From: Sandaracinaceae bacterium
GTDB lineage: Bacteria; Myxococcota_A; Polyangia; Polyangiales; Sandaracinaceae
Reading direction: 5' to 3'
Assembly: GCA_040218145.1 (NCBI GenBank)
Contig: JAVJQK010000143.1
Coordinates: 1-64,000, forward strand
Length of the DNA stretch: 64,000 nt
In this document: positions 1 to 10,400 of the stretch, in pieces
Numbering within the stretch: the first letter of the stretch is position 1
How the letters are laid out: every line of letters starts with the position of its first letter
Notes under the pieces: model-generated
What the model saw: only the letters and a program-made list of their open reading frames with translations
What the model was told of the DNA's origin: nothing
The model's database searches: none
Made by a program: the position numbers and the translations under genes

Positions 1-132
1 CTCGGCGCTCGTGCCGAGCAGCGCCCTCGCGACCGTCTCGCGAGCGTGGCGCGCGCCGAGATCCGTCCGCAGTGCCACCGGTGGTCTCATGGAGACCGGT
101 GATATCGGTGGAGGTGGTGCGCTTCGTCGCCG

Positions 133-735
133 GTGGCGACATTCGACGAGCGCTGGGGCGCCGTCTACACGCAGCTCGGAGGCTGGGCGCGGCTCGAGAA
201 CGACCCGCGTGGCGAGCAGGCGCGGAGGCTGCTCGCGAGCCTCTTCCCCGACGGCCTCATGTTCCTGACCCGCTCGTACGGCGACGAGTGGGTGCAGTCG
301 CAGGAGCGGCTGCAGCGCATCGAGGAGGAGGGGCTCGAGGAGTCGCTCGTGTCCCTGGTCCACCCCGATCTCCTCCGCGAGGTGCGCAAGGCGCACGACG
401 CGCTCGGCGAGGGTCTCGGCGTGGGCGACGAGCCGCTGCCGCCGCTCGAGAGCCGCGCCATGCTCGACGCGCTCCGCACGCTCTCGCTCGCCATCAGCGA
501 CTACGCGCGCGTGCTCGCCGGCCGGGTCGAGCGCGGCGACGCCGACAGTGAGCGTCGCTACCTCCAGGCGATGGCGCCGCTCGAGCTCTTCCGCGCCACC
601 CGCGGCCGCGGCAGCGGAGAAGACGAGGTCGACCCGTCCGCGCCGGTGCCGCCCGCCGACGACGGTCCCGTGGTCGACGACGACCCCGACGTGGACCCGC
701 CCGTGCTCGACGAGCCGGTGCCGCCGGTCGGCTGA
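133..735 (+). CDS. Hypothetical protein with acidic, proline-rich tail
   Basis: About 200 residues from a GTG start. The frame has the G/C-rich third positions of the neighbouring real genes and is largely helical through residue 150, then ends in a low-complexity Pro/Asp/Val tail (residues about 160-200) of the kind seen in exported or surface-anchored linkers. No signal peptide or known motif is visible. The start is uncertain: a purine-rich GGAGG lies at 110-114, about 18 bases before this GTG, which is too far to be convincing. The frame has a stop just upstream, so the gene either starts here or has a frameshift near the left edge. Function not recognised. Confidence 0.5.
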   Translation: MATFDERWGAVYTQLGGWARLENDPRGEQARRLLASLFPDGLMFLTRSYGDEWVQSQERLQRIEEEGLEESLVSLVHPDLLREVRKAHDALGEGLGVGDEPLPPLESRAMLDALRTLSLAISDYARVLAGRVERGDADSERRYLQAMAPLELFRATRGRGSGEDEVDPSAPVPPADDGPVVDDDPDVDPPVLDEPVPPVG

Positions 736-1237
736 TCCTCCGCGGGCCCTTCGGGGCTGGCGAAACGACAGTAGATGCGATCCCCGCAGTCTCGGGGTCT
801 CGCAGATCGCAGATTCGAGCGATCTTCGAGGCCTCGAGGCTGCCCTCGTTCATCGGGAAGAGCGGTTCGCGCGACCTCGACGTCGGCCCGAACGAGAATC
901 GGGGAGCGTGGCGTGGACCTCGACGTCGACCTGGTCGGGCTTCGGGGAGGGCGCCGGGAACCCGGAGGTCGAGGGCCGACGCCCCGAGGATGTTTCGAGG
1001 GGACGTCGAGGCGCGCGAATCGCACCCATCTGCGTTTGGCACCTGGGAGGCCGTTAGAAGACGGGCATGACGAGTGGGCTGAGACAAGACACGCCGGTGC
1101 GGCGCTCGAGCGAGAAGCGCGATCGAGCCCCACGAGGCCTTCTGCTGCGACGACGGTCCCCGAGCTCGCGCACTGAATGGCGAGGCCGGGGACGAAGACG
1201 CGAGCCTATCAAGAGCGCACGCGTGGTCGAGCGGGCC
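736..1237. other. Intergenic, about 500 bp, nothing recognised
   Basis: The region lies between the end of the hypothetical gene and the stop of druE. Short open frames on both strands lack ribosome-binding sites and the third-position bias of the real genes. No repeat array, terminator with a T-run, or tRNA-like cloverleaf was seen. Confidence 0.5.
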
Positions 1238-4200
1238 TCAGTTCCCCGACTCGGAGCTCAGGTACAGCGGCATCTTCACCGCTGCGTATCGGTCGCCTGC
1301 GCGCACGTTGAACTCTTCTCGCCGCACGGCCTCGGCTTGCTGAGCCCCCGACACGCCGTGAAAGCTGATGGGAACCTGAGACGTGGTGAAGAAGAAGCCC
1401 AGCCCAGCATCGAGCCGGAGACGAATCTTGTGCTCGTCGAGCCAGGTGAGGGTGAGCTCACGGTGGTGAGGCAGCTTGTTCCTGCCCACGACATCGACGG
1501 TGTCGGTCTGGGCACCCAATGCGTCAAGAAGAGCGCGCAGGGCATCGCGCTGCTGTTCCAGCTCCTGCCAGTCGTCGTGGATGAGGCCCGGGTACCCCGT
1601 CGCGTACCGGTTGCGACTCGTCCGTAGGACGAGACGGCTGTAGTCGGCGAGGCCGCCCGGTTCATCCCGAAGCGCGGCGAGGACTTCGTAGAGCACGCGG
1701 CCGGTCAACGGTCTGCACACGTAACAGTCGACGTAGCTAACCATCGCGAGGCGCTCGCGGCCGTCGAGCCGTGACCTCAGGTCCGGATACCTCTTCTTCA
1801 GCAGGCCCCAGAACTTGGCCCCCACGTCCGCGATGCTGCCGTCAAACTCGGTTGAAACGCGCAGCTCGGTGAACTGATTCGGGGCGGGCTTGCGCAGCAC
1901 GCTGGGGTCTATGGGCTCCGCATCGAGCGCGGGCAGCGGCCCGTCGAAGCGGTGCACGACGTAGCGCACCGTCTCGTCTTCGGCGCCCGGGCCCGCCCAG
2001 GCTTCGTCCGGCACGAGGCCGGCGGGATGGGATGCAGCCCAGCGTGTGCTCGCCTGCGGGCCCTCAATCTCGAGGATCATCCAGCCGTCTCCCGCCCGAA
2101 TCCCGTCGCCCTTGGCCCGCGCGACGCGGAAGCCGTCGGCCTCCAACCGGCCGGCGAGCTGGTTGGCCTCGTCAAACTCCATCGCCTTGTGACTGGCCTC
2201 CGGCACCACGACGGTCACGACGACCGTCGGCTCCCTGTTGAGATCGAAGAGGGTGTGCCGGAGCTTCCAGGCATCGTAGTCCCAGTCCTCCACCGGGCCG
2301 CCTAGGTGCACCCGGATGTGTTGCAGTCCGGCCTTCTGGATACCGAGGTGCAGAGCGCTCTTCAGCGAAAGGGTCTCCAGCGTAGTCGCGGGGCCGAAGT
2401 ACTTGAGCTCGTCGGGGAGCTCGAGCGCCTCGATAACCTGGCTGGTGAGCGCTTCGAGCGCGGCGTGGCGGTCGAGGTCGTCGACGGCGAACTGGGTGTC
2501 GTACGAGAGCAAGCACCCGTGGCAGGCGGCATCGCATTCTTCCGGGCACTCGAGGATGGTCCGGGCGCTCTTCAGCAGAGCGCTCAGCTTGCTCGCGACC
2601 GATGCGACGTAGCCCGCACCGCCGTGCGCGGCGTCGTAGAGCAAGATCGAGCCGCGAGCCTTCGGGCCGAGACCCTTCGAGCGAGACAGGGCCCAGCCGA
2701 TCTCGCGCGTGTCCACGCCAAGCTCGAGGGCTAGCGCTTGACGCAGCGCGACCGCGATGGAGGTGGCGACCTTGGCGTCCTCGAGCGGTTCCGAGGTCTC
2801 CGGGTCCGCGAGCTGAAGCTCCACGACATCGGTGCGCGCCGAGGCGCCCAGGCGCAGGCCGGACACCGTGCCCCAGCTCCCGTCGGCGCCGGTGCAAAGC
2901 TCGCCCCTCTCGCCGCCACCGCGAAGGCGACGATGCTTGAGGTAGGCACCGCTCAGGCCTCGGTTCGCGTCGGTATGCGATTCTGCGTAGCCGCAGTGTA
3001 GGCAGATCGCATAGCCGTGACCCGCCTCGCCGGCGGAGCTGTGGTGCAGGTAGCCGTCGGGGTCGTAGCGGAACCAGCCGGAGCGCGGATTCGGGAGCAG
3101 CTGCCAAGGAGCGCCACCGGCGCTGATCCACGGGGGAGTGCGCGGCACGTAGCGCTCGCGCGACAGGTCGTTCGTGGGTGAGTGCCGAATATCGACCGCA
3201 AACCCGGCGGGTTCGAGGTAGCGGTGCGGCCTGACACGCACGCTCCCGCACTGTTCGCACGACTTCGGGGGACGAATGGCGTCACCTGCCGCGCCACAGT
3301 CGCCGCACTTCCACGCGTGGCGCAGGGACTGAACCTCTCGGTAGTCGCCCCCCGTGGTCCGGAGCTGCCAACTGAGAGTCACACCGCGCGACTCGTACAC
3401 AGTGCCGTCGACGATGACGCCGCTGCCGGGCGCGTAGTCGATGATGCCGCGATCGACTTGCCGCGACGGGAAGCCACGGGCGCGCTGGTAGCCCTCGTCT
3501 CGGCTGGCGCCCTGGTCCTTCTCGGCCTTCATCTGCTCGGCCGTGGTCGTGACAAAGGGCACGACGTGAAGCGGGAACCCGTAGGACGGCAGGTAGCCCT
3601 CGCTCGCCAGCGTCTTCAGCAGGTACTCCTCTCGAAGACGTCGCACTTGCGCGAACACGGCGCGCTGCGCTGGCTCCCCGGGCTTCTCCTTCGTGGGCTC
3701 GCCTCCGAGCGCCTCGAGGTCGCGCATCAGCGCCTCATGCTCCGCCGTCCACCGGTCTGCCGCCCGCTGCAGCAACTGGCGTGCAAGGTTGAGCCGCGGG
3801 CCGATGGGCCCGTGCAACGGCGTGCCGTAGGTGACGAGCTCGATTCCCCTGGCGACCCGTGAATCATCGGACGCCTCATCGAACAGCCAACGCTGGTAGT
3901 CCTGATAAAGCGCGGGGGTGTCGTCGGCGGCGCTTCGGAAGAAGCCGTCACACCGGAGTTTGTGCGTGTCGCTCGCGCCGACATGCACGAAGTAGGCGCC
4001 GAGCAGCACTGAGTGCACGTGGCGCTGCACGATTCTCTCGGAGCCGAGGGACACCTGCGGGACATGCACAGGGTGGGTGAACGGCCACTCGGGGCGCCCG
4101 AACACCGCGGCACCGTGGGGGCTGCCCTGGCAAAGCGTGAGGACGAGCGCCCGGTTCTCCCCTCGTCGGCCCGCGCGCCCGGCGCGCTGCTGGTAGTTCG

Positions 4201-7200
4201 CGGGTCCGGGAGGCGCGTTGTTCATGCCCACGGCGGCGAGTCCGCCGATGTCGACGCCCATCTCCATCGTGGTGGAGCAGCTGAGCAGGTTCGTGCGCCC
4301 CGACTTGAAGGACGTCTCGAGGTGTTGCAGGCGGGTCTTGGAGACCTGTGCGGAGTGCTCTGCCGACTCGTAGTAGAGCGTGCTCGGGAAGCTCGCGATT
4401 CGGTCCGAGAACTCCGTCCAGATGCCCTTCTCACGAAGCGCGCTCACCGCTGGATCGCTCTCGAGCCAGGCGCGGATCTCCTCGGGGCGCGCTCGCTCTT
4501 GCGTCTGGACGTCGTTACCGAAGACATAGCGGGGCCGGGGCATGTCCAGCGGCTCGCAGACCTGGTCGCTCGTCCACCGATCCGTCTGGAACGGGGAGTG
4601 ACCGAGCAGCGTGCGGCCAAGTACGCGCCGCGTGACAGGGCAGAGGTACCCACGGTCGATCGTCTCGAGCCGCGTGGCCGCCAGATCGAGCTGAAAGCCG
4701 TGCTCGGTCGCTACCAGGGCGTTGACCCTGAGGAGCGCCTTGAATGCCTCCCCGAGCACGGCATGGACGAGCTCGCGATCGGATACGTCATCCGGGTTCA
4801 ACTTCAGCGCAACTCCCAGTAGCCTCGGCATCCGTGACCAGCGTCCCTTTGCAGGCGCGCCCGGCCAGGGATACTGCTTGTTGCGCACCGTGGGTTCGTC
4901 CTGGCGTACGATGAGCGGCTGGTTGATGCGCGCGCCGAGCCAGCGTCGGAGATCGGTATCGGAGATCTGCACCGCGGACATGGACCGTACGAAGAAGTCG
5001 AGCAGGACCTCCAGTAGCTCACGCCATGCGGCGAGAGGCTCGCCCTTGATGCGTCCCGCCAGCTGCTTCCACTCAGTCGGCACAGAGCTGACGTTGTCGA
5101 GCTGCGGATACGCGAGTCGGGCCAGACCGAGCGTCTCCAGCGAAGTCTGACGCTTCGGTCGCCGGACCAACTCACGAAGCAGGCACACCTGCGCCATCTT
5201 CTGCGCGCTGAGATCTGCGGCGGCATACCTGGCATGAAGCCCGCTCCTCATCCAGTCGCGGACCGGCACCTCATGCGCGAGCCGCGTCTCCGCTTCGCGC
5301 CAGTCGAGCGAGCCGCGAGACCCACTAGCCTCGACCGTGGCCAGCTCGGCCGCCTTCTCCTTCGCCATCTCCTCGAGCCCTGCACCGCTGAGCTTCGCGA
5401 TGTCACCGCGGAGCTTGGCCAGGCGCTCCGGGTCTGGCGCCCTCGCTCGGTCCCAGAGGGAGTGATAGACACTCGCCCGCACGTAGTTGCGCTCCGCCTC
5501 GAGCTGCGATCGCAGGGCAAACCGCGCTGTCCCTTGGCGTGAGTCGGTGAAGGTGATGAGGCGACGACCACCTGCCGGCAGCCGGTTCGCGGCCTTCTCC
5601 TTCTCGGGGCGGTTCGGCTCGGGGAGCTGCTCGAGGACCGCGGGGATACCGAGCCCGAGGAAGAACTGCGCACCGAGGCGCACGGTTCGCAGGTTCCTGC
5701 CGTCGCGATGGTCGAGCGCACCGCAGCGACCGCATCGATACCGGTCATGGTGCGCGGCAACAAGCCACACCATCGCCGGACCTTTGCCGATCAGGCCTTG
5801 CTCCGGGTCGTACGGAACGGGCGCCGTCACCGCACCTGTGCGCTCGTCCTTGCCGGCACCTTGGGCACCGGTGAGCAACGTCGGAAAGACCTTCGAATCG
5901 TCATCGGCTTCGTCGGAATCTTCGCTATCGTCGTCAGCCTCGTCGTCGTCGAGACTCGCGGCGACCTCCCAGGCAGTGGGGTGGATCACACCGTTCTCGT
6001 TCCGGCCCACCAGGTACGACTCCCCGCAGCCGTGGCACCCAAGCAGCTCGAGCACCACGCTCTTGCACGCTGAGCATTGGGTTCGACGCTCACGGAACAC
6101 GAGTCCGAACGGCCAGTCCGAAGCGGCCAGGTCTGTGCCTTCGACTCCGGAGCAAGCGGGGTTGGTGCACGCCCACAGCCCCGTCAGCGTACGCAGGAAG
6201 AAGTGCCCCCGGAGCGGCAGAAGGTTGTTTCCGTCGGCTCGCGTCGCGCGGCTGGCGTGATCGAGAAACTCGAGGGCCTCCTCGGCGTCCTCTACGTCCA
6301 GGGCCTTCTGAACGGCGGGCAAGGTCACGTGGCCGGTCTCCAGCTGGCTACGGAGCTCGCGCACGGCCCGTGAGCTGGCGAGGGCCTCGAAGCACTCAGA
6401 CTCGTTGGATTTCCGGAGTGATGCGAGCTCCGGAACCCGGCCGTCCTTCTCGTGCATCTCGCGCTCGAGCTCGGGCATCACGCGACGCCCGTCGACAACC
6501 GTTACCTTGTCCGCGGGCAGTCCCGCCAGGTCGGCGAGGAAGCGCTGAAGCTGTTCCTTGGCGCCGTCTCCGCCGATTGTCGCAGAGGTGGCGACGAAGC
6601 GGACCTCCTGGGGGTCCACCTCAAAGGCGTGCATGACGCGCCGGAGCAGGAGAGAGAGCTCCGCCGCGCTTGAACCGAGGTATGTGTGCGCCTCGTCGAG
6701 CACGATCCAGCGGAGGTGCTTCTTGGACTGTTGCACGATGGGAGCGTCGATGGCGCGGACCATCATGAACTCGAGCATCGTGGCGTTGGTCACGAGGATC
6801 GGAGGCGGCGTTCGGCGAAGGTCCTTGCGCGACAGTACCTCGCTCGGGAACTTGCGGCGGATCGACTCCTTGGGCGGGCTCTCAGGGGTGTTGCCGTTGT
6901 AGAGGCTGAATCGAACCTTGTCGCCAAAGCCGCTCGTCCACGCGAGCAGGCGGTCGCGCTGGCTGTTGATCAGCGCGTTGAGCGGATAGAGGAAGAGCGC
7001 ACGGACACCGACGAGTGGGCTCTGCGCCTGAGACGCTGCGTGCTCCACCGCCAGGTCGTTCAAGATGGGTACGAGAAAGCACTCCGTTTTGCCACTCGCG
7101 GTCCCCGTGGTGACGACGACCGACTGGCCCTCGACTTCGATCAGCTCGCGCCACGCCTTGTGTTGGTGAAGGTATGGATGGCGATCGAGCGGAAAGCGCT

Positions 7201-7480
7201 CGCCCTCGTAGCCCGCCGCGGGATTGGCGAGCGCGAGCTTGGTGCTCTGGTGAAGGAACGGGATCGCAGAAAGCGGCTCCGGGTGCGGTTCCCAGTCGAA
7301 GAGAGCCTCCATGACCGGAGGCGCGAGGAAGCTGTTCGGCGCGCCCGAAGGCGAGTCGAGGGTGGAGAGCAGATGGCGTCGAAGACCATCACTCGCGGGT
7401 CCGATCTGGCTGACCGATGCGCGGGCGGCGCGACGGCGAAGCTCGGTAGCGAGACGACGAAAGTACGTGGAATCAGACAT
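1238..7480 (-). CDS. druE: DruE, large DEAD/DEAH-type helicase with DUF1998 of a Druantia type III system
   Basis: This 2080-residue protein is the helicase component of the Druantia anti-phage system and is expected to act in the cytoplasm on nucleic acid. Seen in order: Walker A GTASGKTE (K131), Walker B DEAH (D262-H265), a SAT motif, several Cys pairs of zinc-ribbon type (about 438-494, 580-590 and 1389-1414), a helicase C-terminal domain ending in QQRAGRAGRRG (about 1097-1106), then a DUF1998-like Cys cluster CPEECDAACHGC (about 1642-1657) and a 400-residue C-terminal region. The ATG at 7480 overlaps the druH stop by 8 bases (ATGTCTGA), implying translational coupling. An in-frame extension upstream to 7690 only reads through druH in another frame, so it is rejected. 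DISARM DrmA/DrmB also carry DUF1998, but the size and the large upstream partner fit Druantia III better. Confidence 0.85.
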   Translation of the reverse strand: MSDSTYFRRLATELRRRAARASVSQIGPASDGLRRHLLSTLDSPSGAPNSFLAPPVMEALFDWEPHPEPLSAIPFLHQSTKLALANPAAGYEGERFPLDRHPYLHQHKAWRELIEVEGQSVVVTTGTASGKTECFLVPILNDLAVEHAASQAQSPLVGVRALFLYPLNALINSQRDRLLAWTSGFGDKVRFSLYNGNTPESPPKESIRRKFPSEVLSRKDLRRTPPPILVTNATMLEFMMVRAIDAPIVQQSKKHLRWIVLDEAHTYLGSSAAELSLLLRRVMHAFEVDPQEVRFVATSATIGGDGAKEQLQRFLADLAGLPADKVTVVDGRRVMPELEREMHEKDGRVPELASLRKSNESECFEALASSRAVRELRSQLETGHVTLPAVQKALDVEDAEEALEFLDHASRATRADGNNLLPLRGHFFLRTLTGLWACTNPACSGVEGTDLAASDWPFGLVFRERRTQCSACKSVVLELLGCHGCGESYLVGRNENGVIHPTAWEVAASLDDDEADDDSEDSDEADDDSKVFPTLLTGAQGAGKDERTGAVTAPVPYDPEQGLIGKGPAMVWLVAAHHDRYRCGRCGALDHRDGRNLRTVRLGAQFFLGLGIPAVLEQLPEPNRPEKEKAANRLPAGGRRLITFTDSRQGTARFALRSQLEAERNYVRASVYHSLWDRARAPDPERLAKLRGDIAKLSGAGLEEMAKEKAAELATVEASGSRGSLDWREAETRLAHEVPVRDWMRSGLHARYAAADLSAQKMAQVCLLRELVRRPKRQTSLETLGLARLAYPQLDNVSSVPTEWKQLAGRIKGEPLAAWRELLEVLLDFFVRSMSAVQISDTDLRRWLGARINQPLIVRQDEPTVRNKQYPWPGAPAKGRWSRMPRLLGVALKLNPDDVSDRELVHAVLGEAFKALLRVNALVATEHGFQLDLAATRLETIDRGYLCPVTRRVLGRTLLGHSPFQTDRWTSDQVCEPLDMPRPRYVFGNDVQTQERARPEEIRAWLESDPAVSALREKGIWTEFSDRIASFPSTLYYESAEHSAQVSKTRLQHLETSFKSGRTNLLSCSTTMEMGVDIGGLAAVGMNNAPPGPANYQQRAGRAGRRGENRALVLTLCQGSPHGAAVFGRPEWPFTHPVHVPQVSLGSERIVQRHVHSVLLGAYFVHVGASDTHKLRCDGFFRSAADDTPALYQDYQRWLFDEASDDSRVARGIELVTYGTPLHGPIGPRLNLARQLLQRAADRWTAEHEALMRDLEALGGEPTKEKPGEPAQRAVFAQVRRLREEYLLKTLASEGYLPSYGFPLHVVPFVTTTAEQMKAEKDQGASRDEGYQRARGFPSRQVDRGIIDYAPGSGVIVDGTVYESRGVTLSWQLRTTGGDYREVQSLRHAWKCGDCGAAGDAIRPPKSCEQCGSVRVRPHRYLEPAGFAVDIRHSPTNDLSRERYVPRTPPWISAGGAPWQLLPNPRSGWFRYDPDGYLHHSSAGEAGHGYAICLHCGYAESHTDANRGLSGAYLKHRRLRGGGERGELCTGADGSWGTVSGLRLGASARTDVVELQLADPETSEPLEDAKVATSIAVALRQALALELGVDTREIGWALSRSKGLGPKARGSILLYDAAHGGAGYVASVASKLSALLKSARTILECPEECDAACHGCLLSYDTQFAVDDLDRHAALEALTSQVIEALELPDELKYFGPATTLETLSLKSALHLGIQKAGLQHIRVHLGGPVEDWDYDAWKLRHTLFDLNREPTVVVTVVVPEASHKAMEFDEANQLAGRLEADGFRVARAKGDGIRAGDGWMILEIEGPQASTRWAASHPAGLVPDEAWAGPGAEDETVRYVVHRFDGPLPALDAEPIDPSVLRKPAPNQFTELRVSTEFDGSIADVGAKFWGLLKKRYPDLRSRLDGRERLAMVSYVDCYVCRPLTGRVLYEVLAALRDEPGGLADYSRLVLRTSRNRYATGYPGLIHDDWQELEQQRDALRALLDALGAQTDTVDVVGRNKLPHHRELTLTWLDEHKIRLRLDAGLGFFFTTSQVPISFHGVSGAQQAEAVRREEFNVRAGDRYAAVKMPLYLSSESGN

Positions 7481-10400
7481 CGAAGGCCTCCGGGTTCGCC
7501 TCGATCGCCTCGTTGGCCATGAGTGCGAGGAACAGGGCGTGCGCCGAGCGGAACCACTCGGGGTCGAAGTCGCGCAGAAGCCGAAGCTGGAACAGCGCCG
7601 TCGGGCTGACCTTCTCGCCCGTGATCGCGAGGGCAGCGGCGAGAGCGGGCGCTTCGCGCACCGCGTCGCGGTGGCTGAGCGTGGGGTCATGGCTCAGGAC
7701 GCGGAGGGCGCGGTTGGCAACTGCTTGGGTGCGCGGGTCGACGATCTCGTCGAGCTTCGGCTCGGGCCAGCGACGCGAAGAGTTTCGCTGCAGCAGCTCA
7801 TTCCGGAAGTACTCAAGCCCCGGTCGCGCCTGGGCGATCATTGCGAGGTAGGGAACCGGCGCTGCAGGCACGCCGGGTAGAGAGCGCGCGAAGACCTCGA
7901 GGACCACATTGATGAAGGGATCGAGGTTTGGGGCCGCGCCGACGAGGCCCCCCAGGAGCTCACGAAGCGCCTCTTGGCTTCCCCCGAAAGTCTCCGCGAT
8001 CTCGGGCTGCTCGGCGAACTCCAGGAGCCGACGAGCGGCGCGCATCCAGTCGCGGAGCGGCACCGTCGCCCAGAGGAACGGAAGCTCCTCGAGCCCGCCC
8101 CAGACGACGCTCCTAAGCTCCGCGGGAAGCCTTGGATGGAGCATGAGAAGCGCCGCCGCCGTCGGCCGCTCAGTCAACAACCGAACCGCATCAAAAGTGG
8201 CCGGCGTCAGGTCCTTCAACCAGCGCGTCATGGAGAAGAGCCGTGGCCATGCTTCGTGCGAAACCGAACTCTCCATTTCCTCCAGGAGCGCGAGCATCGC
8301 CGCAGTTCGTTCGTCCGGATTTCCGATCCAGACCGCACGCTGAAGCACATCGAGATCGCCAGGAGGGTCGCCGGCTACGTTGAAGAGGAGCGGTCGAAGG
8401 CGTGCCCATTCGCCTTGCCAGCCAAGGACGAGCCACGGCCCGGCCGTGAGGTCCGCTGGGACACGCCATGTGTCGGGCGCCGAACGCTCCCCGAACAGCA
8501 CGGGCTCGGCATCGGGCGCGTCCAGCCGCACGGCTTCGATCTTCAATCGATCCAGGCCGTCGGCGCCGAGGCTCGCGACCGAGCCTGGAGGGACACGCAC
8601 TTCCAGCGTACTGCCTTCGTGCTTGATGGGAACCAGCTCGGTGTCGTAGCGACGCACCTCGATCTCGGGCGGCCGGTCGATCATTCCACCGCGGGGGACG
8701 AGCCGGAGTTCGACCGTGCCGTCCAGCGAATCGGTCCCCGCCAGCAGGGAGGCTACGCCTGCTTCGACGCGATCGAGCGACAGCTCCAGCACGCCATCAT
8801 CGCGCCAGTCGAGGTCGCCGAGCGCTTGCCAGCCCCCTGTGCCGGCGCGCCGTCCCTCGAGCACAAGCGCATTGCCGCGAGGCTCGAACGCGCGCGCTCG
8901 TACGGTCCCCAGGCGATCAAGCGCACGGAAGCTCCCGGCAGGAAGCGGCTTTCCGTCGAACCCGACAAAGCACCGCACCTGAAGGGGGGACGGCACCTCC
9001 AGCGTCGCTTCGAGGCCATCCTCGAACAACACCTGAGAGCGCAGGACAGTTGGCGCCGTCGCGCCCTTCGCGCGCAGATGCAACACCGATCGGCCGGGCT
9101 CGTTCACGACTTCGAGCTCAAGGTCTTTGTCGACGATCTGGGCTCCCTTTACCGCGGGGTGCGTGATCGTGATCGTGCCCCGCCCCGAGCTGGGGTTCCT
9201 CACGCTTACCTCGAGGCCCTTCGGGACCACCGTGATGGTGGTTCGAAAGACTGTGTCGCCCTCTTCGTTCCGAGCACGCAGGCTCAAGTCGCCGCACGGT
9301 CTATCGGACCAGGGCCGCCAAGCGCCGGAGGAGGGACCCCGTCGGGGACGCCACTCGACGCGCTCCGCCGCGACCTCACGTTCGCGTCCGTTCGGCTCTA
9401 CCCGGTGCACCTGAGGCGCGTCCAGCCAAACCTCCGACCCAGCAAACGCGTGCCGGCGATACTGACCCCGAAGGACGTGGGGCACGTCCTCCTCGATCGC
9501 GTTGGTCGCGAACGAACAGACATCGCCGTCGGCATTCGTCCAGCGGGCACTGCCGCGCAGTTCAACAAGACGTCGACCCGGAGGTGCGGACGCGTCGAGC
9601 CAGCCGGCCTTGCCGTCCACCGTGAGTTCGCCGTCCTCGGGCAGGAGGATAAGCATTCGGTCGCCGGCCGCGCGCCCAGATCCAAACGCCCGAACCGGAA
9701 CAACGTCGAGTACGCGCCCGCCTCGCAGCACCCAAGGAAGCTCCTCGGGGACGGCCTGGCCGCCCAGCATGTCCCCCGTACCGATGTCGCTTGTCCCGAT
9801 GCTGGCCACAACGCGAACGGTCCCAAGGAGCCCTTCGCCACGGCGAAAGCGTCGCTGAGGTGAGATCGCCGAGATGCGGTATCGGGGCTCTCCCGCGAGT
9901 CGATGCGCGTTCGCGACGGGAAGCCGCGTGCCTTCCGGGGCGACCATCGACAGCTGGAAGTAGGGGGGAAGCTCCTCCTCCTTGCGTAGCCGGAGCAGAC
10001 TCTTGAAGTCGTCCTCACTCGCCACCGGCTCGAAGCGCGCCGCTCGAGCGAGCCAGGCAGATCCGTTTTGGCGGAGTTGAAGCTCGAGCTCGAGGAACGA
10101 CGCGCCGGAACCAGTCGTAGTCGGCGTCGGCTCTCGAAGCAGTCCATGCAGGAGCTGCTCTGCCACACCTTCTTCGAGGCGTAGCGGAACTTGATCTCGC
10201 CAACGGGGCGCCACTCGGTCGAGCTCTCCCAGGGGGTCTTCGCTCGCTCCGGGAAGCCGCTTGCGCAGCTCGAGAATGGAGCTCACGAGCGCGGACGCGA
10301 CCTCGTAGACGACGTCGTTCCGAAGAGTGCGTGGGAGGTCCTGCGCCAGCGTTAGAGCGAGCTCGGCGGGAGGTTGGTTGTAGGCTTCCGACGTCCGTAG